Shown: positions 18,385 through 26,910 of the stretch, piece by piece
How the letters are laid out: every line of letters starts with the position of its first letter
Numbering within the stretch: position 1 is the stretch's first letter
From: an uncultured bacterium
GTDB lineage: Bacteria > Actinomycetota > Coriobacteriia > Coriobacteriales > Coriobacteriaceae
DNA: 64,000 bases
Direction: 5' to 3'
NCBI GenBank assembly: GCA_905214465.1
Contig: CAJMMD010000001.1
Location: forward strand, 1 to 64,000
Notes under the pieces: model-generated
What the model was told of the DNA's origin: nothing
What the model saw: only the letters and a program-made list of their open reading frames with translations
Databases searched by the model: none
Program-made: the position numbers and the translations under genes

Positions 18385-18468
18385 AACGAACGGGACAGCA
18401 CGCCGCATGGCGCACCATCCCGCATATAACATCCCCGATGTGACAAAGAGGCTGTCACTTTGTCACAT
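18385..18468. repeat. 84-base composite two-hairpin repeat, copy A
   Basis: The first half is a GGGAC...CATCCC hairpin around CGCCGCATGGCG; the second is the ATGTGACAAAG-type hairpin at 18438-18468. The same 84-base unit recurs at 24354-24437 with few changes. It lies in the gap between the ABC transporter start and the 3' end of the CoA-disulfide reductase gene. Confidence 0.8.
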
Positions 18469-18479
18469 TCCAATGCGCG

Positions 18480-20171
18480 CTACTTTTCGAGCCCGCACGG
18501 CATAACGTTAGCGCTGCCGCGGCGAGCCTCAGTCACGGCTGCAAAGAAGCGATAGCCGCCCGAGAAGTTAAAACACTCAAAGCCATGCTGCGCCAAAATG
18601 CGGCAAGCAATGTAGCTGCGAATGCCGCTCTGGCAAATCACGTAAACCGGCTTGGCCCGGTCGAGCTCGCCCAGGCGATTGCGCAGATCATCGACGGGAA
18701 TGTTTACGAAACCATCGATATGCCCGCGCTCATACTCCCCTTCCGTACGAACATCGAGCAGCTGCACGCTGCCATCGCGTGGCAAGTTGGGCTCATCCTC
18801 CCAATGCCACTGCGCCAGTATGCCGCGATTGAGGTTCTCGATCATAAAGCCCGCCATATTGACGGGATCCTTCGCCGATGAATACGGCGGCGCGTATGCT
18901 AGGTCCAAATCCTTAAGCCTATCGCCGCGCATGCCTGCCTGGATGGCAGTCGCCAGAACGTCGATACGCTTGTCCACACCATCGATGCCCACGATTTGCG
19001 CACCCAGCAGGCGCAATCCCTGCTTCTCGAAGATAACCTTCATGGTCATGGGCGTTGCACCCGGATAATAACCCGCATGCGAACCGGGCGACAGGACCAC
19101 GCTGTCGCAGTCAATTCCCGCCGCGTGTGCTGCCTTTTCGGATAGTCCCGTGCTTGCCGCCGTCAAGTCGAATACCTTGATAACCGATGAGCCCAACGAT
19201 CCGCGGTAGCAGCTGTCCATGCCGGCTATGACATCGGCGACGACACGCCCCTGCTTGTTGGCGGGGCCGGCGAGCGAAATGACCGCGTCCTCGCCGGTCA
19301 CCTGATGCGTGACCTGCACGGCATCGCCCACGGCATACACGTCGGCAGCAGAGGTCTCCATGCGGTCGTTGACCACAATAGCCCCCTTGATGCCCAGTTC
19401 GAGCCCCGCCTCTTGCGCCAGATGGCTCTCAGGTGCCACGCCAATGGCAAGCAGCACCATATCGGCTCCGATAGGGTCATCGCCCGCAACATGGGTGACA
19501 ACGCGGCCATCAACTTCCTCAAAACCTGTCACATCGGCCTTGAGGCGCAGATCGATACCGTGCTCACGCACCTCGGTATGCAAAAGGGTCGCCATGTCGT
19601 AATCCAGGTTGTTCATAAGCTGGACGGGACGCTGCAGAAGGGTCACCTGGAGCCCCAGCTCGCACAGATTCTCCGCCGTCTCGACGCCAATGAAGCCGCC
19701 GCCGATCACGACGGCACTGCTCGGTCGCCGCTCTCGAACATAGCTGTGAATACGCAGCGTGTCCTCAACGGTGCGTAGGCTAAAGATTTTATCCGAGTCG
19801 ATGCCCGGCAACGCAGGGCGAATCGGCTTTGCACCCGGCGACAGGATGAGCTTGTCATACGTCTCGACAAATTCCTCGCCCGTCAGCATATTGCGAACCT
19901 CGACCGTATGCGAATCGGGATGGATGGCAAACACCTCGTGACTCGTCTTGACCGCAATGCGAAAGCGATCCCAAAAGCCCTTGGGAGACTGCAGCGTCAA
20001 TGCGCTCTCTTCTTCTATCACGCCGCCAATGTAGTACGGAAGCCCACAGTTGGCATACGATACAAAACCCGTGCGCTCAAAGATGACAATTTGGGCCTGC
20101 TCGTCGAGTCTGCGCAAACGTGCGGCCGCCGATGCGCCGCCTGCGACGCCTCCAACGATAACCACCTTCAT
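18480..20171 (-). CDS. cdr: CoA-disulfide reductase with C-terminal rhodanese domain
   Basis: A 563-residue flavoenzyme. The FAD-binding start VVIVGGVAGGASAAARLRR is followed by the active-site cysteine C42 in SYANCGLPYYIGG, which marks the single-cysteine CoA-disulfide reductase/NADH oxidase group; SAVVIGGGFIGVETAENL is the NAD site. The last 100 residues are a rhodanese domain with VICQSGIRS (cysteine near 513). It probably reduces CoA disulfide, persulfide or polysulfide with NADH. ATG 20171 overlaps the stop of the upstream rhodanese fragment, suggesting coupled translation; TTG 20177 is an alternative start. Confidence 0.92.
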   Translation of the reverse strand: MKVVIVGGVAGGASAAARLRRLDEQAQIVIFERTGFVSYANCGLPYYIGGVIEEESALTLQSPKGFWDRFRIAVKTSHEVFAIHPDSHTVEVRNMLTGEEFVETYDKLILSPGAKPIRPALPGIDSDKIFSLRTVEDTLRIHSYVRERRPSSAVVIGGGFIGVETAENLCELGLQVTLLQRPVQLMNNLDYDMATLLHTEVREHGIDLRLKADVTGFEEVDGRVVTHVAGDDPIGADMVLLAIGVAPESHLAQEAGLELGIKGAIVVNDRMETSAADVYAVGDAVQVTHQVTGEDAVISLAGPANKQGRVVADVIAGMDSCYRGSLGSSVIKVFDLTAASTGLSEKAAHAAGIDCDSVVLSPGSHAGYYPGATPMTMKVIFEKQGLRLLGAQIVGIDGVDKRIDVLATAIQAGMRGDRLKDLDLAYAPPYSSAKDPVNMAGFMIENLNRGILAQWHWEDEPNLPRDGSVQLLDVRTEGEYERGHIDGFVNIPVDDLRNRLGELDRAKPVYVICQSGIRSYIACRILAQHGFECFNFSGGYRFFAAVTEARRGSANVMPCGLEK

Positions 20172-20326
20172 AGCCAACGCACCACCTTTCCCGTGTAGCC
20201 GCTTATGCCGCCGATATTCTTGACACTGCCGTACCCCAAACGCTTAAGAAAACTCACAGCTTGGTTGCTTCGCGCACCGCTCAGGCAATGCACGAAAAGC
20301 TGCGTGCCCTTTCGACGTATACCCAT
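20168..20326 (-). pseudogene. Rhodanese-domain C-terminal fragment
   Basis: A 52-residue frame whose sequence LFVHCLSGARSNQAVSFLKR then GYGSVKNIGGISGY is the catalytic loop and C-terminal half of a rhodanese domain, with the active cysteine kept. The N-terminal half is missing: the frame begins right after a terminator at 20351. Its TGA overlaps the ATG of the CoA-disulfide reductase, so it may survive as a translated leader for that gene. It may still be a short functional sulfurtransferase, but truncation is more likely. Confidence 0.7.
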
Positions 20327-20350
20327 GATGCTACCCCGAAGCAGAAAAAA

Positions 20351-20372
20351 GAGTCGCTGTTTCCAGCGACTC
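20351..20372 (-). terminator. Terminator of the TlpA operon
   Basis: GAGTCGCTG pairs with CAGCGACTC around a short loop; on the minus strand it is followed by TTTTTTC. It ends the transcript of the genes at 22446 down to 20398. Confidence 0.85.
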
Positions 20373-20397
20373 CCCTTCAGTTGTCTGTCCCACGGAC

Positions 20398-21360
20398 TTA
20401 CTGTTCGCTCTTCGCGAGTGCCTGATCGATCAGTTTGTTGAGCGCCTCGCGCTGCTCAGCGGAGTTGATGCCGCCCATGATCGGCTCTCCCACAATGTTA
20501 CCGTTCTGGTCGATCACGTAGGTGGTCGGGAACGAGTACAGGTTGGAGGTGAACTTTCCGGCCTCGCTGTCCGACTTAAACCAGATGTTCTTATACGTCA
20601 CGCCCTTCTTGGAAAGCACGTCCTTGGCATCAGCCACCTCGTCTTTGTTGCCATCGAGCGTAAAGGAATTAACGCCCACGACCTGGCCGCCCTTCTCGGC
20701 AAGCTCCTTGTTGAGCTTCTCCAGATCGCCCAGCTCTCCCACGCACGGCTTGCAGGTGGTAAACCAGAAGTTCATGACGGTGACCTTGTTCTTGGAGAAC
20801 AGCTCGTCGCTGTTTACATCGTTGCCGTCCAAGTCCTTGCCCTTAAAGCTGGGGAACTTCGTCTCCCCGCTCTCGCCGTTGGTCATGCCTGCGGTCGAGG
20901 CATCAACACTCTCCCCCTCGCCGGGCGTGCTGCCACATCCGGGGAACTCCTTCTCCAGCGCCATGAGCTTGTCCTCGATCTCCTTGACCTGCTGCGCGCC
21001 GGCCTTAAGCGTCTTAAGCTCGTCAGCCGCAAACTGATCCTTGGCGCCCTCGATGGTATCGAGCAAGAAGTCACCGTAGTTCTTGCCGTCCTCAATCATG
21101 GGAGTGTCTTTGTTGGCCGCAAGGAACACCTTTTCCCATAGGGCGTTATCGCTCGCAAAGATCTCGTTTTCCTTTTGCAGCAGCTGCTGGTACAGCTTGG
21201 CCGCCTCCTCGGCGCTCGACGGCTTTTGTGCCACAAGCTCGGCAATCTGCGCATCGCCGCTCGTGGCGTCCTTCGCGTCGCCCTTGGGGGCAGAGCACGC
21301 CGCGAGAGTCAGCGCCAGCACGGGCAGCATCAACAAGGCCGCAATTTTTGACAGTTTCAT
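20398..21360 (-). CDS. TlpA-family thiol-disulfide lipoprotein
   Basis: A 320-residue exported lipoprotein. The signal peptide ends in LTLAAC with the lipid-bearing cysteine at 22. A helical spacer (residues about 35-140) precedes a thioredoxin-like domain with the redox pair C203/C206 in WFTTCKPC, followed by FPTTYVIDQNGNIV with the cis-proline. GGAGGAACC precedes the ATG. It would reduce or oxidise thiols outside the membrane, and is the last gene of a three-gene operon with a membrane 4Fe-4S protein and a CXXC peptide. Confidence 0.93.
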   Translation of the reverse strand: MKLSKIAALLMLPVLALTLAACSAPKGDAKDATSGDAQIAELVAQKPSSAEEAAKLYQQLLQKENEIFASDNALWEKVFLAANKDTPMIEDGKNYGDFLLDTIEGAKDQFAADELKTLKAGAQQVKEIEDKLMALEKEFPGCGSTPGEGESVDASTAGMTNGESGETKFPSFKGKDLDGNDVNSDELFSKNKVTVMNFWFTTCKPCVGELGDLEKLNKELAEKGGQVVGVNSFTLDGNKDEVADAKDVLSKKGVTYKNIWFKSDSEAGKFTSNLYSFPTTYVIDQNGNIVGEPIMGGINSAEQREALNKLIDQALAKSEQ

Positions 21361-21395
21361 GGTTCCTCCGTTTATATCGAAACTTATATAGGTAC

Positions 21396-22307
21396 CTATT
21401 TGTTTTCGCAGGCCTGCGTGGACTGCGCGGTCTTGTCGCCCGTCACACCCAGCCCATAGCGAAAGCTAATAGCATCGACGGGGCACGCGCCCACGCATTT
21501 GCCGCAACGAATGCACTCGGCATGGTTGGGCGTACGCGTAACGTCCACGTCCATCTGGCACACCTTGGCGCACTTGCCGCACGAGACGCATTTACAATGA
21601 TCGACCTGAATCCCCAGCAACGACACCTTGTTCATGAGTGCATAAAAAGCGCCGAGGGGGCAAATCCATTTACAGAAGGGGCGGTAGAACAGCACGCTCA
21701 GAACCGTAACCGCAATGAGGATCGCGAGCTTCCAGGTAAAGAGCTTTCCCAGCGCGGAGCGGATTCCCACGTTCATGATGGACAGCGGAATCGCGCCCTC
21801 GAGCACGCCCTGCGGACAGATGTACTTGCAAAAGAACGGGTCGCCCATGCCCACATCGTTTACCACCAAGACGGGCAGCAGCACCACGGCAAACAGCAGC
21901 ACGGCATACTTGATGTACGTGAGCGGCTTGAGCTTTTTCGTGGAGAGCTTTTTGCTGGGAATCTTATGCAAAAGCTCTTGCAGCCATCCAAACGGGCACA
22001 AAAAGCCGCATACAAAACGTCCCAGCAGCACGCCGATTAGAATGAGCGTTCCGGTGACGTAATACGAAAAGCTAAACTTAGACGAGCCCACCACCGACTG
22101 AAACGACCCGATGGGACACGCGCCCGAGGCCGCCGGACACGAGTAGCAGTTGAGCCCCGGCACGCAGACGGCTTTGCCCGCCCCCTGGTAGATGCCTCCC
22201 TTGGCAAAGTTGGGCAGGTGAATATTGGTCGCAAGCGTCGCCGCCGCTTGAATCAATCCACGAAATCGCGCTAAAAGATGCGATGCAGTGTTTTTTCTTT
22301 TATCCAA
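21396..22307 (-). CDS. Membrane 4Fe-4S electron-transfer protein (NapH/CcoG-like)
   Basis: A 303-residue protein with several membrane helices and repeated cysteine sets: FVCGFLCPFGWLQ and CKWICPLG on the membrane side, and two ferredoxin clusters at the C-terminus (CVSCGKCAKVCQ and CIRCGKCVGACP). A TTG start at 22307 is chosen because it overlaps the stop of the upstream small gene (TTGGATAA) with GGAG 10 bases before; the longer frame upstream would run through that gene. It probably passes electrons across the membrane to the TlpA lipoprotein encoded next. Confidence 0.88.
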   Translation of the reverse strand: MDKRKNTASHLLARFRGLIQAAATLATNIHLPNFAKGGIYQGAGKAVCVPGLNCYSCPAASGACPIGSFQSVVGSSKFSFSYYVTGTLILIGVLLGRFVCGFLCPFGWLQELLHKIPSKKLSTKKLKPLTYIKYAVLLFAVVLLPVLVVNDVGMGDPFFCKYICPQGVLEGAIPLSIMNVGIRSALGKLFTWKLAILIAVTVLSVLFYRPFCKWICPLGAFYALMNKVSLLGIQVDHCKCVSCGKCAKVCQMDVDVTRTPNHAECIRCGKCVGACPVDAISFRYGLGVTGDKTAQSTQACENK

Positions 22308-22446
22308 TTCCGATACACTCCAAGCACAGCCTGATTGCCTTGGCCAGCACGGCATCTGCCTCGCCGCGCATAATTCCAAAGCCAACCATGGCTACCCCAA
22401 CGATCAGCAAAGCCACCTGCGTCACAGGCTTAATCGCTTTGAACAA
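22300..22446 (-). CDS. CD1871A-type CXXC membrane peptide
   Basis: A 48-residue protein starting at TTG 22446 behind AAAGGAGTGGTCAGA. It has one helix (VTQVALLIVGVAMVGFGIM) and a C-terminal CLEC redox motif in IRLCLECIGIG. This is the layout of the small CXXC proteins named for C. difficile CD1871A, which occur beside thioredoxin-like lipoproteins and 4Fe-4S membrane proteins exactly as here. It is the first gene of the operon and overlaps the next by 8 bases. Confidence 0.85.
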   Translation of the reverse strand: MFKAIKPVTQVALLIVGVAMVGFGIMRGEADAVLAKAIRLCLECIGIG

Positions 22447-22535
22447 TCTGACCACTCCTTTCGTTTCGCGACCCATTGGACCATACCGACTATAAAATCC
22501 GTGTTAAGCGTGAATGACTATGCAAGGAGAACGTT

Positions 22536-23210
22536 ATGCGCATCTTGGTCGTCGAGGACGAGCGGGCGCTGTGCGATGCGATCGCACGCAGCCTGCGCAA
22601 CTTGGCCTATAGCGTCGACTGCTGCTACGACGGGCAGCAGGCCCTCGATCTGCTCGATGTCGAGACCTTTGATCTTGTCGTGCTCGACCTCAATCTCCCC
22701 CATGTCGACGGCATGACCGTGCTCAGGCAACTCAGGACAACTGATTGTGAGACCAAGGTGCTTGTGCTCTCGGCACGTGGCGAGGTCTCCGACAAGGTAG
22801 CGGGGCTCGATGCGGGCGCCAACGACTACCTCACCAAGCCGTTCCATCTTGACGAGCTGGCGGCACGTATACGCAGCCTCACGCTCAGGCGCTTTACGCA
22901 AAGCGACGTTGTCCTGACCTGTGGATCGCTGAGCTTTGACACCAAAGCGCGCCTCGCCTCCGTGGGCAGCGAGACCCTATCCCTCACGCGCAAGGAGACC
23001 GGCATCTTGGAATACCTGATGCTTAACCAGGGGCGGCCGGTGAGCCAGGAAGAGCTTATCGAGCATGTATGGGACAGCAGCGTCAACAGCTTTAGCAACG
23101 CGACCCGCGTGCACATCTCGTCGCTGCGCAAAAAGCTGCGCGGCGCGTTGGGGCACGACCCCATCCGCAACCGAATCGGCGAAGGCTACGTTATGGAGGA
23201 CGGCAAATGA
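22536..23210 (+). CDS. OmpR-family response regulator
   Basis: A 224-residue response regulator. The receiver has the acidic pair in VVEDE, phospho-acceptor D51 (VVLDLNLPHVDG), and the lysine in NDYLTKPF. The output domain is a winged helix (LTRKETGILEYLMLNQGRPV and VHISSLRKKL). It is divergent from the CD1871A/4Fe-4S/TlpA operon and overlaps the kinase gene by 4 bases. It likely controls that redox operon. Confidence 0.95.
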   Translation: MRILVVEDERALCDAIARSLRNLAYSVDCCYDGQQALDLLDVETFDLVVLDLNLPHVDGMTVLRQLRTTDCETKVLVLSARGEVSDKVAGLDAGANDYLTKPFHLDELAARIRSLTLRRFTQSDVVLTCGSLSFDTKARLASVGSETLSLTRKETGILEYLMLNQGRPVSQEELIEHVWDSSVNSFSNATRVHISSLRKKLRGALGHDPIRNRIGEGYVMEDGK

Positions 23211-24355
23211 AGCGGCTGTCTCTGCAGTGGCGCATCACGCTGATGACGGCACTGCTGATATGTTCAACCTGCGTACTTATGAATTGCCTGGTTGGCTACT
23301 CCGGCATGCGCTACATGGACTCGATCGGCAATGAACTATCGGCGCACAGCAAGGTGGAGGCGGCCTCGCCCAGCTCATTTGACCCGACAAACAAAGAGCT
23401 CGACGACGAACTGACCATCGTCGTGAGCGACGCCCAAGAATCGTTTGGTGCGACGAGCTGGTACATAACCGCAGCGGTGACGCTACTCGGTGGCGTGCTG
23501 GCCTACTTTGTAAGCGGGCGCGCGCTGCGACCGCTGCGCTTCTTTGCGACGCAAGTCGAGAGCGTGCGGCCCGACAACCTCGCCGACACAAAGATTAGCG
23601 AGGACGTGCCCTCTGAACTCAGGCGCTGCAGCGCTTCGTTTAACGACATGATTGCCCGCCTTGACGAGGGATTTTCCGCACAAAGACAGTTTACGGGCAA
23701 TGCGGCGCACGAGCTGCGCACGCCGCTTGCGCTCATGCAGGCCCAGGTTGAGCTGTTTTGCGCCGAGCACCCCGACGTCGACGCCGATACAGCGAGCCTG
23801 CTCGGGCTGCTGCAGGAGCAGACCGAGCGAATGACGCACATGACAAAGACCCTGCTCGAGATGAGCGAGCTGCGCAGTGTCCCTTGCAACGATGTGATTG
23901 ACCTAGCGCCGATGATCGAAGAAGTGCTCACGGACCTGGCACCCCTTGCCGAGCAAAAAGACATCACGCTTACAAGTGAGGGCGACGCGCAAACGATCGG
24001 CAGCGACACGCTGATCTATCGGTTGCTGTTCAACTTGACCGAAAACGCCATACGCTATAGCGCGCCCAACTCGACCGTGCAAATCAGCGCCTGCGCCGAA
24101 GGCGACCGCGTGCTGCTACGCGTGCGCGACCAGGGACCGGGCATTCCCGAGCAATACCAGACGAGCATCTTTCAGCCCTTCTTTCGCGTCGACAAATCGC
24201 GCAGCAGGGCATATGGCGGCGTGGGGCTGGGGCTTGCACTGGTCTGGGAGATTGCCGCACTCCACGGCGGCTCCATCGAGGTCGAAGAGAGCTCGGAGCG
24301 CGGAACGACCATGCTCGTGACTCTTCCCACTCGCGCACTCGGCTCATTAAAATAA
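23207..24355 (+). CDS. Sensor histidine kinase
   Basis: A 382-residue membrane kinase. Two helices (LMTALLICSTCVLMNCLVG and SWYITAAVTLLGGVLAYFV) enclose a short sensor loop of about 55 residues; a HAMP-like linker follows. The phosphorylated histidine is H168 in NAAHELRTPLAL, and the ATPase domain shows NLTENAIRYS, RVRDQGPGIP and GGVGLGLALVW. It starts inside the response-regulator gene (ATGA overlap). The small sensor loop suggests sensing at or near the membrane. Confidence 0.95.
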   Translation: MKRLSLQWRITLMTALLICSTCVLMNCLVGYSGMRYMDSIGNELSAHSKVEAASPSSFDPTNKELDDELTIVVSDAQESFGATSWYITAAVTLLGGVLAYFVSGRALRPLRFFATQVESVRPDNLADTKISEDVPSELRRCSASFNDMIARLDEGFSAQRQFTGNAAHELRTPLALMQAQVELFCAEHPDVDADTASLLGLLQEQTERMTHMTKTLLEMSELRSVPCNDVIDLAPMIEEVLTDLAPLAEQKDITLTSEGDAQTIGSDTLIYRLLFNLTENAIRYSAPNSTVQISACAEGDRVLLRVRDQGPGIPEQYQTSIFQPFFRVDKSRSRAYGGVGLGLALVWEIAALHGGSIEVEESSERGTTMLVTLPTRALGSLK

Positions 24356-24437
24356 CGAACGGGATGGCACGCCGCGTGGCGTACCATCCCGCACATAATA
24401 TCGAGGATGTGACAAAGGGACTGTCCCTTTGTCACAT
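24354..24437. repeat. 84-base composite two-hairpin repeat, copy B
   Basis: Second copy of the unit at 18385-18468. The GGGATGGCACGCCG hairpin is followed by a perfect ATGTGACAAAGGGAC palindrome (24407-24437). It lies between convergent genes and overlaps the histidine kinase stop codon, so it probably terminates both directions. Confidence 0.85.
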
Positions 24438-24471
24438 CTGCTAGTTCTCGTCGCCTACCAGCTGAGTTAGC

Positions 24472-25452
24472 TTACTCCCACTCCACCGTGCCGACGGGCT
24501 TCGGCGTGAGGTCGTAGCACACTCGGCAGATGCCGGGGACCTCGGCGGTCACGCGAGCGGTAATGCGCTTGAGCAGCGCCCAGTCGAGCTCAGGCACCTC
24601 GGCGGTCATGACGTCGACGGTGTTGATGCAGCGAATAATGCAGGGCCAGTCGTAGGCGCGCTTGCCCTCGCGCACACCGGTAGCGCGGAAATCGGGCACT
24701 ACGGCAAAGTACTGCCAGATGGTCAGGCCGGCCTTGTCGATCTCTTCGCGCACGATGGCATCGGCCTCGCGCAGCGCCTCGAGACGGTCACGGGTGATGG
24801 CGCCAAGGCAGCGGACGCCCAGGCCAGGACCGGGGAACGGCTGACGCTCAACCATGTTCTCGGGCAGGCCGAGCTCGCGGCCCACGACGCGCACCTCGTC
24901 CTTGTACAGCAGCTTAACGGGCTCGCAGAGCTCAAATTGCAGATCCTCGGGCAGACCGCCAACGTTATGGTGAGCCTTCACGCCGTCCTGCGACTCCAGA
25001 ATGTCGGGGTAGATAGTGCCCTGGGCGAGGAAGCTGACCTCATCGCCCACCTTTCGGGCCTCTTCCTCGAACACGCGGATAAACTCGGCGCCGATAATCT
25101 TGCGCTTGGCCTCGGGCTCGTCGACGTCGACGAGCTTATCGAGGAAGCGGTCGGTAGCGTCCACGTAAACCAGGTTGGCGTCCATCTGGTTCTGGAACAC
25201 GTCGACGACCTGCTCGCTCTCGCCCTTGCGCATCAGGCCGTGGTTCACATGCACGCAGATGAGCTGCTTGCCGATGGCCTTGATGAGCAGCGCCGCGACG
25301 ACCGAGCTGTCAACGCCGCCAGAAAGGGCAAGCAGGACCTTCTTGTTGCCGATCTGCTCACGGATTGCAGCAACCTGCTCTTCGATGAACGCCTGAGCGA
25401 GTTCGGGAGTGGTGATACGCACCATGTCGTCGGGACGCTTGTTGGGATCCAT
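24472..25452 (-). CDS. guaA: GMP synthase ATP-pyrophosphatase subunit without amidotransferase
   Basis: A 326-residue protein matching only the C-terminal two domains of GMP synthase: the PP-loop LLALSGGVDSSVVAAL (residues about 40-55), the Lys/His segment CVHVNHGLMRKGE, FLAQGTIYPDILES, PFPGPGLGVRCLG and the dimer domain ending GTVEWE. It converts XMP to GMP using ATP and ammonia; a glutaminase partner is not encoded beside it. AAGGAGCTCTGC precedes the ATG. A complete, separate GMP synthase gene lies at 54904, so the cell has two. It may be a second isozyme, or part of a split enzyme like the archaeal form. Confidence 0.92.
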   Translation of the reverse strand: MDPNKRPDDMVRITTPELAQAFIEEQVAAIREQIGNKKVLLALSGGVDSSVVAALLIKAIGKQLICVHVNHGLMRKGESEQVVDVFQNQMDANLVYVDATDRFLDKLVDVDEPEAKRKIIGAEFIRVFEEEARKVGDEVSFLAQGTIYPDILESQDGVKAHHNVGGLPEDLQFELCEPVKLLYKDEVRVVGRELGLPENMVERQPFPGPGLGVRCLGAITRDRLEALREADAIVREEIDKAGLTIWQYFAVVPDFRATGVREGKRAYDWPCIIRCINTVDVMTAEVPELDWALLKRITARVTAEVPGICRVCYDLTPKPVGTVEWE

Positions 25453-25749
25453 GCAGAGCTCCTTTTTGGTTCGATGGAAATGCGCCGCACGTATGCAGAC
25501 GCACCGTCATATGACCTCATTATATGCAGAGCGAGGTTCGTTTCCCATCGCTGCGACGGAGCTTTTTGCAGGGGCGGCAGTTTTTCCTTATGCCAAGGTT
25601 AGCTCTACCTCGACAACGACCTTAAGAGCATCGCCAATAGACTCTTCCATTATTCGTTCGGCATAATCGTAGGCGATAACCACAAATTCCAGTCCCGAGC
25701 AACAGGGGTAAAATGGCTGCTAATGTTGCCAGCTGTTGGGAGATGGAAG

Positions 25750-26754
25750 ATGGACTGCGATGGCTACCCGCGCATTCCCATGCCGTTGATGTGCACTGCC
25801 TTTGTGCCGGGGCAGATTGACGCTGCGGTTGCAGGCATTTCCGGCCCCGATTCACGCACCATCGCCACGGCGGAAGCGCTGTACTTTCGCGGACAGGCCA
25901 CACTCGCCGCCGAGACAGCACGCCCCTATCTTGACGCCACCGACCCCGCACTGCGCTATTCCGCATGCCTTATCTGCGGATATGCCAGTCTGTCGCTCAA
26001 CCGTATCGCCGATGCCCGTCGTTGCCTTGCGGGCATCCTCGATACGCCAACTGACGAGGAATCGTCTGCCGTCCACGCCACGCATATCCTGTTCGCCTCC
26101 GCCGCGAGCGTCCTGTTGCACTTGCCTTCCCCGTATTCTGCCGAAGAGTTTTATCCGCTTGCGGCACATCTGCCCGAAGGCCTGCGCCTGTTCGCCAGCT
26201 ACGTGATGACGCATGCCCTGTACCTGCGCGGCGAATATGGCCGCAGTCTAGGCATGGCGGAAAACGCCCTGATCATGAAACAGGGAAGTTATCCCATCTC
26301 GGAGCTGTTCCTGCACCTGTCGGCTTCCATGGCCTGCATGAGTCTCAAAGACGTCGACGCTGCAAAGGCACACTTCGGAGCCGCTTGGGACATTGCGCGT
26401 CCCGACGGCCTTATCGAGCTCATTGGCGAGCACCACGGCCTTTTGCAGGGGCTTATCGAGGCATGCTTAAAATCGCAATACCCCGACGATTTCGCTCGCA
26501 TCATCGAGATCACGTATCGATTCAGCTACGGCTGGCGGCGCATCCACAACCCCGATTCGGGCGAGGACGTGGCCGACGATCTAACGACCACGGAGTTCAC
26601 CATGGCCATGCTCGCCTGCCGTGGGTGGACCAACGCCGAAATCGCACGCCATATGGGAGTATCGCCGGGCACCGTCAAAAACCGCCTATCAGGAGTGTAT
26701 GCCAAGCTTGGTATCGGAACTCGCGCCGAGCTGGTCGCGCATATGTTGCGCTAG
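25750..26754 (+). CDS. LuxR-type regulator with helical sensor
   Basis: A 334-residue protein. The N-terminal 250 residues are helical with TPR-like repeats (RGQATLAAETARPYLDATDP, ALYLRGEYGRSLGMAENALI). The C-terminus is a LuxR helix-turn-helix: TTTEFTMAMLACRGWTNAEI then ARHMGVSPGTVKNRLS. The start at 25750 follows GGGAGATGGAAG; ATG 25723 is in frame but has a poorer site. It is followed by a large secreted protein in the same direction, which is probably its target. Confidence 0.85.
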   Translation: MDCDGYPRIPMPLMCTAFVPGQIDAAVAGISGPDSRTIATAEALYFRGQATLAAETARPYLDATDPALRYSACLICGYASLSLNRIADARRCLAGILDTPTDEESSAVHATHILFASAASVLLHLPSPYSAEEFYPLAAHLPEGLRLFASYVMTHALYLRGEYGRSLGMAENALIMKQGSYPISELFLHLSASMACMSLKDVDAAKAHFGAAWDIARPDGLIELIGEHHGLLQGLIEACLKSQYPDDFARIIEITYRFSYGWRRIHNPDSGEDVADDLTTTEFTMAMLACRGWTNAEIARHMGVSPGTVKNRLSGVYAKLGIGTRAELVAHMLR

Positions 26755-26910
26755 CGGCCAGACTGCCCGGCATATCGAAAGCGCTCCGGGGCCTGACGCT
26801 TTCGCGCGCTCAAATTGGACACTTTGACCCTTGAACGGCACTACCGCCACGGGGCACCTTCTTGCAAAATTGGATTATTTCCACCGATACCTGCGGGATG
26901 GGAGCCCAAA

